Shown here piece by piece: positions 33,213 to 42,245 of a stretch of DNA of 64,000 nt. The number at the start of each line of letters is the position of its first letter. Position 1 is the stretch's first letter. Origin of the DNA: Streptomyces changanensis. GTDB lineage: Bacteria > Actinomycetota > Actinomycetes > Streptomycetales > Streptomycetaceae. The notes under the pieces were generated by a model. That model did not search any database, had not been told where the DNA came from, and was given only the letters and a program-made list of their open reading frames with translations. The DNA lies in contig NZ_CP102332.1 in assembly GCF_024600715.1 (NCBI RefSeq), positions 3,720,001 to 3,784,000 of the forward strand, written 5' to 3'. Made by a program: the position numbers and the translations under genes.

Positions 33213-33776
33213 GTGACCCGGGTGAACCAGAACGACATGGGTGCCGACCTCAAGTCGGTACTCATCACCAAGGAAGAGATCGACGCCAAGCTGGCCGAGC
33301 TGGCGGCGAAGATCGACGAGGAGTACGCGGGCAAGGACCTGCTCATCGTCGGCGTCCTCAAGGGCGCCGTGATGGTGATGGCGGACCTGGCACGCGCCCT
33401 GTCCACCCCTGTCACCATGGACTGGATGGCCGTCTCCTCCTACGGGGCGGGCACCCAGTCCTCGGGCGTCGTCCGGATCCTCAAGGACCTGGACACCGAC
33501 ATCAAGGGCAAGCACGTCCTGATCGTCGAGGACATCATCGACTCCGGACTGACCCTGTCCTGGCTGCTGTCCAACCTCGGCTCGCGCGAGCCGGCCTCCC
33601 TGGAGGTCTGCACCCTGCTGCGCAAGCCGGACGCCGCCAAGGTGGCGATCGACGTACGGTGGATCGGCTTCGACATCCCCAACGAGTTCGTCGTCGGCTA
33701 CGGGCTGGACTACGCGGAGAAGTACCGCAACCTCCCGTTCGTCGGCACGCTCGCCCCGCACGTCTACGGGGGCTGA
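33213..33776 (+). CDS. hpt: Hypoxanthine phosphoribosyltransferase
   Basis: A 187-residue type I PRTase. The PRPP loop [18 protein letters not shown] and the flexible loop [11 protein letters not shown] are complete and the C-terminus has [20 protein letters not shown]. It salvages hypoxanthine and guanine to IMP and GMP. Its start is uncertain: GTG 33213, GTG 33222 and ATG 33237 are all in frame with weak ribosome sites. The tilS-hpt-ftsH order is conserved widely. Confidence 0.96.
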   Translation: MTRVNQNDMGADLKSVLITKEEIDAKLAELAAKIDEEYAGKDLLIVGVLKGAVMVMADLARALSTPVTMDWMAVSSYGAGTQSSGVVRILKDLDTDIKGKHVLIVEDIIDSGLTLSWLLSNLGSREPASLEVCTLLRKPDAAKVAIDVRWIGFDIPNEFVVGYGLDYAEKYRNLPFVGTLAPHVYGG

Positions 33777-33807
33777 ACGGCCGGGGCCGCCGCGGCCCGG
33801 GAACCCC

Positions 33808-33844
33808 GGCCGCCTTCCCGCCGTTGGAGGAAGGGAAGGCGGCC
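33808..33844 (+). terminator. Terminator after hpt
   Basis: A perfect 12-bp stem (33808-33819 with 33833-33844) with a 13-base loop lies 31 bases after the hpt stop. A second small hairpin (33897-33902 with 33913-33918) is in the ftsH leader. Confidence 0.8.
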
Positions 33845-33987
33845 ACGGGCCACGAAGCTGGGGTACCGTCCGAAGAACAGCTTTTTTCCCGCACCCGTGC
33901 TGACCCAGAAGCCAGCACGTAGTCTCACACTCTCACAGCAGCATTTACCTACGGGCAGGAGGGACGGGGCGTCATCGCTCCGTATGG

Positions 33988-36009
33988 ATGGACGTGAAGC
34001 GATACTTCCGTGGGCCGGTCATGTGGATCGTGCTGGCCGTCCTCGCCGTGGTCGTGTTGATGCAGGTCGTCGGCTCGTCGGGCGGCTACAAGACGGTGGA
34101 CACCGGCAAGGTCGTTCAGGCGATCACCAAGAACCAGGTCGACCAGGTCAAGCTGACCACCGGCGACGAACAAATGATCAAGGTCGACCTCAAGGACGGC
34201 CAGAAGATCGACGGCAGCGACAAGATCCAGGCGAGCTACATCGGGACCCAGGGTTCCGACCTCGCCGCGACGCTGCAGCAGAAGTACGAGGCCGACGAGA
34301 TCAAGGACGGCTACACGATCTCGCCGACGAAGCAGAGCGCCTTCGTCTCCGTGCTGCTCTCGCTGCTGCCCTTCGTCCTGATCGTCCTGGTCTTCCTCTT
34401 CCTGATGAACCAGATGCAGGGCGGCGGCTCCCGCGTCATGAACTTCGGGAAGTCCAAGGCCAAGCTGATCACCAAGGACACCCCCAAGACGACGTTCGCC
34501 GACGTCGCCGGCTCGGACGAGGCCGTCGAGGAGCTCCACGAGATCAAGGAGTTCCTCCAGGAGCCCGCGAAGTTCCAGGCCGTCGGCGCCAAGATCCCCA
34601 AGGGCGTGCTGCTGTACGGCCCGCCCGGCACCGGCAAGACGCTGCTCGCCCGCGCCGTCGCGGGTGAGGCGGGCGTGCCGTTCTACTCGATCTCCGGTTC
34701 CGACTTCGTCGAGATGTTCGTCGGTGTCGGCGCCTCGCGCGTCCGCGACCTCTTCGAGCAGGCCAAGGCGAACGCCCCGGCGATCGTCTTCGTCGACGAG
34801 ATCGACGCCGTCGGCCGACACCGCGGCGCGGGCCTCGGCGGTGGCCACGACGAGCGCGAGCAGACCCTCAACCAGCTCCTCGTCGAGATGGACGGCTTCG
34901 ACGTGAAGGGCGGCGTCATCCTGATCGCCGCCACCAACCGGCCGGACATCCTCGACCCGGCGCTGCTGCGCCCGGGCCGCTTCGACCGCCAGATCGCGGT
35001 CGACCGGCCGGACATGCAGGGCCGTCTGGAGATCCTCAAGGTCCACCAGAAGGGCAAGCCGGTCGCGCCCGACGTCGACCTCGCCGCCGTCGCCCGCCGC
35101 ACGCCCGGCTTCACCGGTGCCGACCTGTCGAACGTGCTGAACGAAGCCGCGCTCCTCACCGCGCGCAGCAACAAGAAGCTCATCGACAACCACATGCTGG
35201 ACGAGGCGATCGACCGCGTGGTCGCGGGCCCGCAGAAGCGGACCCGCATCATGTCGGACAAGGAGAAGAAGATCACCGCGTACCACGAGGCCGGTCACGC
35301 CCTCGTCGCCGCGGCCTCCCCGAACTCCGACCCCGTCCACAAGATCACCATCCTGTCCCGCGGCCGGGCCCTCGGTTACACGATGGTCCTGCCGGACGAG
35401 GACAAGTACTCGACCACGCGCAACGAGATGCTCGACCAGCTCGCCTACATGCTGGGCGGGCGCGCCGCCGAGGAACTGGTCTTCCACGACCCGACCACCG
35501 GCGCCGCGAACGACATCGAGAAGGCCACGGCCACGGCCCGCGCGATGGTCACGCAGTACGGCATGACCGAGCGCCTCGGCGCGATCAAGTTCGGTGGTGA
35601 CAACACCGAGCCGTTCCTCGGCCGCGAGATGGCGCACCAGCGCGACTACTCCGAGGAGGTCGCCGCGCTGGTCGACGAGGAGGTCAAGAAGCTCATCGAG
35701 ACGGCGCACAACGAGGCGTGGGAGATCCTCGTCGAGAACCGCGACGTCCTCGACAACCTCGTCCTCCAGCTGCTGGAGCGGGAGACGCTCGGCAAGGAGG
35801 AGATCGCCGAGGTCTTCGCGCCGATCGTCAAGCGCCCGCCGCGCCCGGCCTGGACCGGCTCCTCGCGGCGTACGCCCTCGACGCGGCCGCCGGTGCTCTC
35901 ACCGAAGGAGCTGGCGCTGACCAACGGCTCAGCCCCCGCGGTGACCACCACGACCGTGGAGACCACCAAGGCGGCCGAGCCGGCCGCCGAGGAGCGCCCC
36001 GAGTCCTGA
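33988..36009 (+). CDS. ftsH: ATP-dependent zinc metalloprotease FtsH
   Basis: A 673-residue membrane AAA protease. Two helices (about 11-28 and 121-143) flank a periplasmic domain. Walker A GPPGTGKT is at 211-218, followed by [11 protein letters not shown] and the second region of homology [19 protein letters not shown]. The zinc site HEAGH is at 433-437. The C-terminal tail of 70 residues is disordered and Pro/Thr-rich. It degrades misfolded membrane and short-lived proteins. ATG 33988 lies about 20 bases after a GGAGGGACGGGG run, an unusually long spacing; ATG 33984 is out of frame. Confidence 0.97.
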   Translation: MDVKRYFRGPVMWIVLAVLAVVVLMQVVGSSGGYKTVDTGKVVQAITKNQVDQVKLTTGDEQMIKVDLKDGQKIDGSDKIQASYIGTQGSDLAATLQQKYEADEIKDGYTISPTKQSAFVSVLLSLLPFVLIVLVFLFLMNQMQGGGSRVMNFGKSKAKLITKDTPKTTFADVAGSDEAVEELHEIKEFLQEPAKFQAVGAKIPKGVLLYGPPGTGKTLLARAVAGEAGVPFYSISGSDFVEMFVGVGASRVRDLFEQAKANAPAIVFVDEIDAVGRHRGAGLGGGHDEREQTLNQLLVEMDGFDVKGGVILIAATNRPDILDPALLRPGRFDRQIAVDRPDMQGRLEILKVHQKGKPVAPDVDLAAVARRTPGFTGADLSNVLNEAALLTARSNKKLIDNHMLDEAIDRVVAGPQKRTRIMSDKEKKITAYHEAGHALVAAASPNSDPVHKITILSRGRALGYTMVLPDEDKYSTTRNEMLDQLAYMLGGRAAEELVFHDPTTGAANDIEKATATARAMVTQYGMTERLGAIKFGGDNTEPFLGREMAHQRDYSEEVAALVDEEVKKLIETAHNEAWEILVENRDVLDNLVLQLLERETLGKEEIAEVFAPIVKRPPRPAWTGSSRRTPSTRPPVLSPKELALTNGSAPAVTTTTVETTKAAEPAAEERPES

Positions 36010-36134
36010 CGGGGGCCCCGCCCCGGACCCGGAATGGATGCCGCGCCCACCAGGTTTTAGCCTGTGAGGGCGCGGCATTCGCGTACTCCAGGCGCGGTAT
36101 TCGCGTATTCCAGGCAAGACGGAACGAGGCACCC

Positions 36135-36740
36135 ATGACCGACCCGGTGACGCTGGACGGCGAGAGCGCGATCGGCGTGTTCGACGCGAAGCGCGCGGAG
36201 AGCGCCGTACGCGAACTCCTCATCGCGGTCGGCGAGGACCCGGACCGCGAGGGGCTGCGCGAGACCCCCGCCCGGGTCGCCCGCGCTTACCGGGAGATCC
36301 TCAGCGGCCTCTGGCAGGAGCCCGAGGACGTGCTCACGACGACGTTCGACCTCGGTCACGACGAGATGGTCCTGGTGAAGGACATCGAGATCGTCAGCCT
36401 GTGCGAGCACCACCTGCTGCCGTTCCACGGCGTGGCGCACGTCGGCTACATCCCCGCCGAGAGCGGCAAGATCACCGGCCTGTCGAAGCTGGCCCGCCTG
36501 GTCGAGGTGTACGCGCGCCGCCCGCAGGTCCAGGAGCGGCTGACGACGCAGATCGCCGACTCGCTGATGCGGATCCTGGAGGCGCGCGGCGCGATCGTGG
36601 TGATCGAGGCCGAGCACATGTGCATGTCGGTGCGCGGCATCCGCAAGCCGGGCGCGAAGACCACGACGTCCGCGGTGCGCGGGCAGCTGCGGGACGGGTC
36701 GACGCGGGCCGAGGCGATGAGCCTCATAATGGCGCGCTGA
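36135..36740 (+). CDS. folE: GTP cyclohydrolase I
   Basis: A 201-residue FolE1. Zinc ligands lie in [12 protein letters not shown] and [15 protein letters not shown]; the [26 protein letters not shown] core is intact. It opens the folate/pterin pathway. It starts 126 bases after ftsH and the remaining fol genes lie just beyond on the other strand, ending convergently. Confidence 0.97.
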   Translation: MTDPVTLDGESAIGVFDAKRAESAVRELLIAVGEDPDREGLRETPARVARAYREILSGLWQEPEDVLTTTFDLGHDEMVLVKDIEIVSLCEHHLLPFHGVAHVGYIPAESGKITGLSKLARLVEVYARRPQVQERLTTQIADSLMRILEARGAIVVIEAEHMCMSVRGIRKPGAKTTTSAVRGQLRDGSTRAEAMSLIMAR

Positions 36741-36797
36741 CCCCGCCTTCCACGGCCCGCCTTCCACGGCCCGTCCTCGACGGTCCGCCCCCACGGT

Positions 36798-36825
36798 CAC
36801 GGCCGGCGCTTCGGCGCCGGCCGTG
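36798..36825. terminator. UUCG-loop terminator between folE and the DUF3180 gene
   Basis: A perfect 12-bp stem (36798-36809 with 36814-36825) closed by a TTCG tetraloop lies between the convergent ends. Short direct repeats of CCTTCCACGGCCC precede it. Confidence 0.85.
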
Positions 36826-36827
36826 CG

Positions 36828-37313
36828 TCACGCGGGGGTGGCGGTGGGGGTCGCCGGGTCGTCGTCCTCGGGGAGCCGGCAGACGCGCTCCAGGAAGAGC
36901 GCCGCCACTATCACCGCGATCCCGGCCACCACCGCGGAACCGGCGTAGATGGCCTGGTCGCGGCGGGCCGGCACGTCCAGCGAGCCGAGCAGGAAGACGC
37001 CCACCCCGCCGTACATGCCGCTGACGACCGCGGTGACCAGCGCGCTCGACTGGCCGAAGACGACCGCGCGGGCCGCCATGAGCGGCTCGACGCCCTTGGC
37101 GCCCGGGCGCCGCTCCCGCTGGGCCTTCAGCCGGGCCCGCAGGGACAGCGCGGTCGCCGCGAGGACGGCCGCGATGGCCCCGAGCACGATCGGCGCGGCC
37201 AGCGGGACGCTCGGCAGCGTGCCGAGCGCGTCCCACAGCCGGGCGCCGCCCCAGGACAGGACTCCGGCCACCACGAAGAGTCCGGCCAGTACCTTGACCC
37301 GCAGTTGCTTCAC
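36828..37313 (-). CDS. DUF3180 membrane protein
   Basis: A 161-residue protein with four hydrophobic segments (about 8-28, 38-58, 80-108, 118-142) and the KGVEPLMAARAVVFGQSSALVTAVVSGMYGG signature of DUF3180. It regularly sits after folK in actinobacterial folate operons; function unknown. GTG 37313 has GAAGGA 6 bases upstream. Confidence 0.9.
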   Translation of the reverse strand: MKQLRVKVLAGLFVVAGVLSWGGARLWDALGTLPSVPLAAPIVLGAIAAVLAATALSLRARLKAQRERRPGAKGVEPLMAARAVVFGQSSALVTAVVSGMYGGVGVFLLGSLDVPARRDQAIYAGSAVVAGIAVIVAALFLERVCRLPEDDDPATPTATPA

Positions 37314-37462
37314 CGGTGTCCTTCGCCTGTGTCAGTGCCGTGCGTGTCGTGACTGCTGTGCGTGTGCTGCGTGTGGTGCGTGCTGTGTTCGTCGTGCCTG
37401 TCGTGCGTGCTGTCTCGCGGGGGATTCCGCCCGGTCGGCCGGGCGTCCCCCGGGGACAACGC

Positions 37463-38062
37463 TCACTCGGGCAGGCGGAGTTCCAGGTCGTCCCGGACGG
37501 CCACGCCCTCCTGCCCGAGGCCCGCCAGGAGCTCGGCGACCGGGCCCGCGCCGGGGAGCTGGGCGTCCGGGTCGACGTCCAGCCACGGGCGGAGCACGAA
37601 GGCCCGCTCACGGGCGCGCGGGTGCGGCAGGGTGAGCGTCGGGTCGTCGGAGAGCTCGTCCGCGTACGCCACGATGTCGACGTCGATGGTCCGGGCGCCC
37701 CACCGCTGCGTGCGGACCCGGTCGAAGGCCTCCTCCACGGCCTGCGCCCGCTCCAGGAGGGACGCTGGCGGCAGCGTCGTCTTCACGACGACGACCGCGT
37801 TGAGGTAGCGGGGCTGCGAGTCCGGCTCGACGCCCCAGGGCTCCGTCTCGTAGACCTGGGACACGGCCTTCACCCGAACGCCTGGCGTGTCCTCCAGGGC
37901 GTCCACGGCTCCCTGGAGGTTCTCCAGTCGGTTGCCGAGGTTGCCCCCGAGGGACAGCACGGCCTGCCTCGGGTTGGTCAGCGTGGTGTCGGCCGCGTCG
38001 ACCTGCTCCGTCACGGAGGCGGGCACCGGCTGTACCGTCGGGTCGCTGGGCGTGCGGTTCAT
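37463..38062 (-). CDS. folK: HPPK: hydroxymethyldihydropterin pyrophosphokinase
   Basis: A 199-residue protein. LSLGGNLGNRLENLQGAVDAL, QVYETEPWGVEPDSQPRYLNAV and WGARTIDVDIVAY with LPHPRARERAFVLRPW are complete HPPK motifs. An N-terminal extension of about 33 residues precedes the core. It pyrophosphorylates the pterin before FolP acts. ATG overlaps the folB stop by 4 bases (ATGA). Confidence 0.96.
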   Translation of the reverse strand: MNRTPSDPTVQPVPASVTEQVDAADTTLTNPRQAVLSLGGNLGNRLENLQGAVDALEDTPGVRVKAVSQVYETEPWGVEPDSQPRYLNAVVVVKTTLPPASLLERAQAVEEAFDRVRTQRWGARTIDVDIVAYADELSDDPTLTLPHPRARERAFVLRPWLDVDPDAQLPGAGPVAELLAGLGQEGVAVRDDLELRLPE

Positions 38063-38418
38063 ACGCGGCTCCGGGTGATGGTGATGGTCACGTCGTCGAA
38101 GGGCACGGTGATCGGGGCGTCCGGCTTGTGCACGCACACCTCGACCTCCTGGACCCCCTGGTGCTTCAGGCACTGCTGGGCGATGCGCTCGGCCAGCGTC
38201 TCGATCAGGTCGACCGGCTCGCCCTGCACCACGTCGACGACCTCTTCCGCGACGATGCCGTAGTGGACGGTCTTGGCCAGGTCGTCGTCCGCGGCGGCGG
38301 GGCGGGTGTCGAGGCTCAGGACGAGGTCCACGATGAACGTCTGGCCCTCCTCCCGCTCCCGGGGGAAGACGCCGTGGTGCCCGCGGGCCTTGAGGCCGCG
38401 CAACGCGACACGATCCAC
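38059..38418 (-). CDS. folB: Dihydroneopterin aldolase
   Basis: A 119-residue FolB with the GHHGVFPREREEGQTFIVDLVLSLDT and VHYGIVAEEVVDVV motifs and the ETLAERIA catalytic region. GTG 38418 is preferred because AGGAG lies 8 bases upstream; the frame is open further but without similarity. It is translationally coupled to folK. Confidence 0.96.
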   Translation of the reverse strand: MDRVALRGLKARGHHGVFPREREEGQTFIVDLVLSLDTRPAAADDDLAKTVHYGIVAEEVVDVVQGEPVDLIETLAERIAQQCLKHQGVQEVEVCVHKPDAPITVPFDDVTITITRSRV

Positions 38419-38572
38419 GCGAATCACTCCTGCTGTCGTAGGTCTGGCGGGCAGCCGGCCGGGTGCGGCGGTCCGGTTGCCACCCCACGAATCTACCCGC
38501 GGGCACCGACACGGTCCGCGCACGGCCCCGCCGGCGGCGTTCCCACCCGCTCGCCTACCCACTCGACAGGGC

Positions 38573-39037
38573 TCACACCGCGCCCTCGTCGTCCTCCTCG
38601 TCGTCGGATTCCGCGAGGACGGGCGAACCGTGGTGGGACCAGACCTTCCAGCCGTCCGCGGTGCGGCGGAAGACGTTCGTGGCCACGACGAGCTGCCCCA
38701 CCAGCGGGCCCAGCTCTGCGCCGTCCTCGGCGGGGCCGCCGCTGAGGATGTTCTCCGTACACGTCACCAGCGCCGTGTCGGCGACGACGGAGACCTTCAC
38801 GTCGGTCAGGAAGAACTGGATGTACTCGGTGTTCGCCATGATCAGGGCGTACGAGCGCAGCACCTCGCCCCGCCCGGTCAGCACCGGCCAGCCGGGGTGG
38901 ACGCACGAGACGTCGCCGTGCCGCTCGTCGAGCCACAGGTCGGCGATCGCCTCGAAGTCGCCCCGCTCCATCGCCTCGTAGAAGGCGGTGTTGGCCTGCT
39001 CGACGGCCTCGGTGTCGGTGCGCGCGCCGCCGCTCAC
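38573..39037 (-). CDS. NTF2/SnoaL-like (DUF4440) protein
   Basis: A 154-residue protein with an NTF2-like cone fold: TEAVEQANTAFYEAMERGDFEAIADLW, then VHPGWPVLTGRGEVLRSYALIM, a TNVFRRTADGWKVWSHHGSP ending and a very acidic tail. The family is often annotated as nuclear transport factor 2-like. GTG 39037 overlaps the folP stop (GTGA), so it is co-translated with folP, between folP and folB. Role in the pathway unknown. Confidence 0.9.
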   Translation of the reverse strand: MSGGARTDTEAVEQANTAFYEAMERGDFEAIADLWLDERHGDVSCVHPGWPVLTGRGEVLRSYALIMANTEYIQFFLTDVKVSVVADTALVTCTENILSGGPAEDGAELGPLVGQLVVATNVFRRTADGWKVWSHHGSPVLAESDDEEDDEGAV

Positions 39038-39897
39038 GAGGCGGCGCCCTCGACGGCGCGGGCCACGCGGACCGCGTCCGCCGTCGCCCGCACCTCGTGG
39101 ACCCGGACGGCCCAGGCGCCCTCGTGCGCCGCGATCGCGGAGACCGCGGCCGTGGCGGCGTCCCGCTCGCGGGCGGGCGGCGGGGCGTGCCCGTCGCCGG
39201 CCAGCACCCGGCCGAGGAACCGCTTGCGGGAGGCGGCGACGAGGAGGGGCCGGCCGAGGGCGCGCAGGTCGCGCAGGTGCGCGACGAGGGCCAGGTCGTG
39301 CTCCGCCTGCTTGGCGAAACCGAGCCCCGGGTCGACGATGAGCCGTTCGGGGGCGATACCGCCCGCCACGACGGCCTCCACGCGCGCGTGGATCTCGGCG
39401 ACGACCTCGGCGACGACGTCGTCGTACACGGCGAGGCTGTTCATCGTGTCGCTGAAACCGCGCCAGTGCATCACCACGAACGGCACCCCCGCGGCGGCCA
39501 CCGCCGGGATCATGCCGGGGTCGGCCTGGCCGCCGCTGACGTCGTTGACCAGGGCGGCGCCGGCCTCGACGGCCGCGTGGGCGACCGAGGCGCGCATGGT
39601 GTCCACGGAGACGGTGACCCCCTCGGAGGCCAGGCCCCGCACGACCGGGACGACCCGCCGCAGCTCCTCGTCCTCGTCGACGCGGGTGGCGCCGGGGCGG
39701 GTCGACTCGCCGCCGACGTCCACCAGGTCGGCGCCCTGGGCGACCAGGTCCAGGCCGTGCTTGACGGCGGCGGTGGTGTCGAACCAGCGCCCGCCGTCGG
39801 AGAAGGAGTCGGGCGTCACGTTCACCACGCCCATGACCGCACAGCGGTCCCACTCCGGCAGGCCCTGGACCGTGCCCCGTCCGCGCAACGTACTCAT
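39034..39897 (-). CDS. folP: Dihydropteroate synthase
   Basis: A 287-residue FolP. Motifs: MGVVNVTPDSFSDGGRW, DVGGESTRPGATRV, NDVSGGQADPGM, DPGLGFAKQAEHD and ASRKRFLG, i.e. all pterin, pABA and phosphate sites. It is the sulfonamide target. It is first in the minus-strand run folP, NTF2-like, folB, folK, DUF3180. Confidence 0.96.
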   Translation of the reverse strand: MSTLRGRGTVQGLPEWDRCAVMGVVNVTPDSFSDGGRWFDTTAAVKHGLDLVAQGADLVDVGGESTRPGATRVDEDEELRRVVPVVRGLASEGVTVSVDTMRASVAHAAVEAGAALVNDVSGGQADPGMIPAVAAAGVPFVVMHWRGFSDTMNSLAVYDDVVAEVVAEIHARVEAVVAGGIAPERLIVDPGLGFAKQAEHDLALVAHLRDLRALGRPLLVAASRKRFLGRVLAGDGHAPPPARERDAATAAVSAIAAHEGAWAVRVHEVRATADAVRVARAVEGAAS

Positions 39898-40105
39898 GCA
39901 CCCAGCCTAGGGGGTGTCGTCCCGGTGGGGTCGGGGCAGCACGGTCCGGGGCCGTGCTGGTGCCGGCCCGTCGTGGTGGTGGCGGTGTCGGGGGTCCCGG
40001 GGGCCTGTGGGGCGGGGGCAGCGGGGTCCGGGGTCCGGTGAGTGGCGGCAGCGGGGTCCGGGCCGTCGTGGTGGTGGGGGTCCCGGGGGCCGGTGGGGGT
40101 GGGTC
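39898..40105. repeat. G-rich direct repeats upstream of folP
   Basis: Copies of CGTCGTGGTGGTGG with GGTCCCGGGGGCC (39967-40012 and 40061-40098) and of GGCAGCGGGGTCCGG (40015 and 40046) fill the stretch. A hairpin (39937-39944 with 39952-39959) lies in the folP upstream region. No gene is seen. Confidence 0.65.
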
Positions 40106-40209
40106 GGGGTCGTACAGGGTCACCTCCTCGGGGTCGGCGGGCCCGGGTCCCGGTGAAGGCACCGGCCCGCCCCCGCCGACCCCCTGCGGGGGCGACCCTG
40201 TACGACCCC
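40106..40209 (-). terminator. Long nested stem-loop after the lysyltransferase-like gene
   Basis: Outer arms of 16 bp (40106-40121 with 40194-40209), middle arms of 12 bp (40130-40141 with 40172-40183) and inner arms of 6 bp (40150-40155 with 40160-40165) are nested and separated by small internal loops. It starts 29 bases beyond the minus-strand stop at 40239. It probably terminates transcription but is far longer than usual. Confidence 0.7.
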
Positions 40210-40238
40210 TCCCGGCCGTCCGCGACCGCGGCGGCCCG

Positions 40239-42077
40239 TCAGGCCGCGCGCATGCCCTGTTCGCCGGTGGTGGGCGTGATGTGGGCGCAGGGCCGGGCCG
40301 TACGGGTCGCGGCGCGGCGGAACAGGCGGGGCGGTGCCAGGTTCACGAAGCCCTCGGCCTGCATGGCGGCGAAGCCGATGCGGGGCAGGTCGCGGCTGCT
40401 GCGGTACACGACGAAGCGCGGCTCCCAGCGGGGCTGGAACTTCGCGTTGAACTTGTACAGCGACTCGATCTGGAACCAGCGCGACAGGAAGACCAGCAGG
40501 CCGCGCCAGAGGCGCAGCACCGGGCCCGCGCCCAGCTTCTCGCCGCGGGCGAGGGCGGAGCGGAACATCGCGAAGTTCAGGGAGACCCGTGCGACGCCGA
40601 GCTGCGGGGCCGCCTGCAGGGCGGCGACGATCAGCAGCTCGTTCATGCCGGGGTCGGCGGCGCGGTCACGCCGCATGAGCTCCAGCGACATCCCGTCCCG
40701 ACCCCACGGCACGAAGTGGATGATCGCCTTCAGATCGCCGTAGGGGGAGGCGTCGGTGGTCTCGTCGGCCTTGTGGGCGGTGGCGATGACGGCGTCGCCG
40801 TCGCCCGGATCCCCGATGCGGCCGAGGGCCATGGAGAAGCCCCGCTCGGTGTCCGTACCGCGCCAGGCCGCCGCGGCCAGGCGGATGCGCTCCAGCTCGC
40901 CGGCGGAGAGGTCACGGACTCGCCGGACCCGCGTCTCGTAACCGTTGCGCTCGATGCGCTTGACCATCTGGCGGACGTTCCGCATGGCGCGCCCGGAGAG
41001 GGAGAAATCCGGGACGTCCACCACCGCCTCGTCGCCGAGCTCCAGGGCGTCCAGGCCCGTCTCGCGGGTCCAGACCTGGCCGCCGGTCTCGGAGCAGCCC
41101 ATGACGGCGGGGGTCCAGGAGTGGGCCTTGGCCTCGTCCATGAACCGCTCGATCGCGCCGGGCCACGCCTCGACGTCACCGATCGGGTCGCCGCTGGCGA
41201 GCATCACGCCGGAGACGACGCGGTAGGTGACGGCGGCCTTGCCGCTGGGCGAGAAGACGACCGCCTTGTCGCGGCGGAGGGCGAAGTGGCCGAGCGAGTC
41301 GCGTCCGCCGTGCCGGGCGAGCAGCTCGCGCAGTTGGGCCTCGTCGTCCTCGGTGAGCCGGGCGACCGGGTGCTCGGGCCGGAAGGCGAGGTAGATGGTG
41401 GTGACGGCGGTGAGCAGGCCGAGGGCGCCGAGCGAGTAGCCGACGGTCCACGACACGCTGCCGCCGTAGGCGACGGGCCCCTCGACGCCGAACAGGCCCA
41501 GCAGGACGTGTTCGAGGCGGTCGCTCAGGCCGGGGTCACCGATCACCTTGCCCGGGTGGGCGCTGACGATGACCAGGCCGAGGCCGATCGAGCCGGCGCC
41601 CATCAGGACGAAGTTGGCGAGGGCGCGCCAGCGGCTGCGCGGGTCGGGCAGCGCGGCGAACTCCTTGCGGTGGCGCAGCAGCAGGGCCAGCAGCGCCAGG
41701 GAGAGCAGCACGCCGACGACGGAGTGGCGGTAGAGGAACTGCGCCACGGCGCCCGCGGGGAGCAGGACGACCGCGGCCCGCCAGGCCCGCCGCTTGTGGC
41801 GCTTGAGTCCGTGGGCGAGGAGCAGCAGGAGTACGCCGACGCTCAGCGCCAGCGCCGCGGACAGCGGTCCCAGCGTGCCGGGCAGCACCTCCACGACGTC
41901 GTGGAACCGGCTCGCCCGGAAGCGGGGGAAGACCCCGGCGGCGATGTCGATCAGGCCGATGAAGGTGCACGCCGCGCCGACGAGCGAGGGCACCTTCTCG
42001 GCACGCGGTCCGCGCAGGACTCGGCGTACCCGAGCCGGAACCGATCCCGACTTATCCCCATCTACCGTCACAGACAT
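40239..42077 (-). CDS. Phosphatidylglycerol lysyltransferase-like membrane protein (DUF2156)
   Basis: A 612-residue protein. Six or seven membrane helices fill residues about 25-235. The cytoplasmic C-terminal DUF2156/GNAT-like domain has HFALRRDKAVVFS, GDPIGDVEAWPGAIERF, MRNVRQMVKRIERNGYE and ELLIVAALQAAPQLGVARVSLNFAMFR. This is the MprF/LysX lipid-aminoacylation layout without a tRNA synthetase domain. It likely aminoacylates membrane lipids and lowers surface charge. ATG 42077 has GGGAAG close by; upstream codons lack similarity. Confidence 0.88.
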   Translation of the reverse strand: MSVTVDGDKSGSVPARVRRVLRGPRAEKVPSLVGAACTFIGLIDIAAGVFPRFRASRFHDVVEVLPGTLGPLSAALALSVGVLLLLLAHGLKRHKRRAWRAAVVLLPAGAVAQFLYRHSVVGVLLSLALLALLLRHRKEFAALPDPRSRWRALANFVLMGAGSIGLGLVIVSAHPGKVIGDPGLSDRLEHVLLGLFGVEGPVAYGGSVSWTVGYSLGALGLLTAVTTIYLAFRPEHPVARLTEDDEAQLRELLARHGGRDSLGHFALRRDKAVVFSPSGKAAVTYRVVSGVMLASGDPIGDVEAWPGAIERFMDEAKAHSWTPAVMGCSETGGQVWTRETGLDALELGDEAVVDVPDFSLSGRAMRNVRQMVKRIERNGYETRVRRVRDLSAGELERIRLAAAAWRGTDTERGFSMALGRIGDPGDGDAVIATAHKADETTDASPYGDLKAIIHFVPWGRDGMSLELMRRDRAADPGMNELLIVAALQAAPQLGVARVSLNFAMFRSALARGEKLGAGPVLRLWRGLLVFLSRWFQIESLYKFNAKFQPRWEPRFVVYRSSRDLPRIGFAAMQAEGFVNLAPPRLFRRAATRTARPCAHITPTTGEQGMRAA

Positions 42078-42245
42078 GGCTTCCCGTGGCTCCGCGAGAG
42101 ATCGACGTGTCCCTTCGGCCCGAGCTTCTCGGCGCCGGACAACCGGACTATGTGCGCCTTCTAGGACGGCGTGCCCGGCTGGGGGGTTCACTCACGGCCC
42201 GGAAAATCTCGACCGCTCGACTGAAGAAGAAGGCTTGGACGACGC

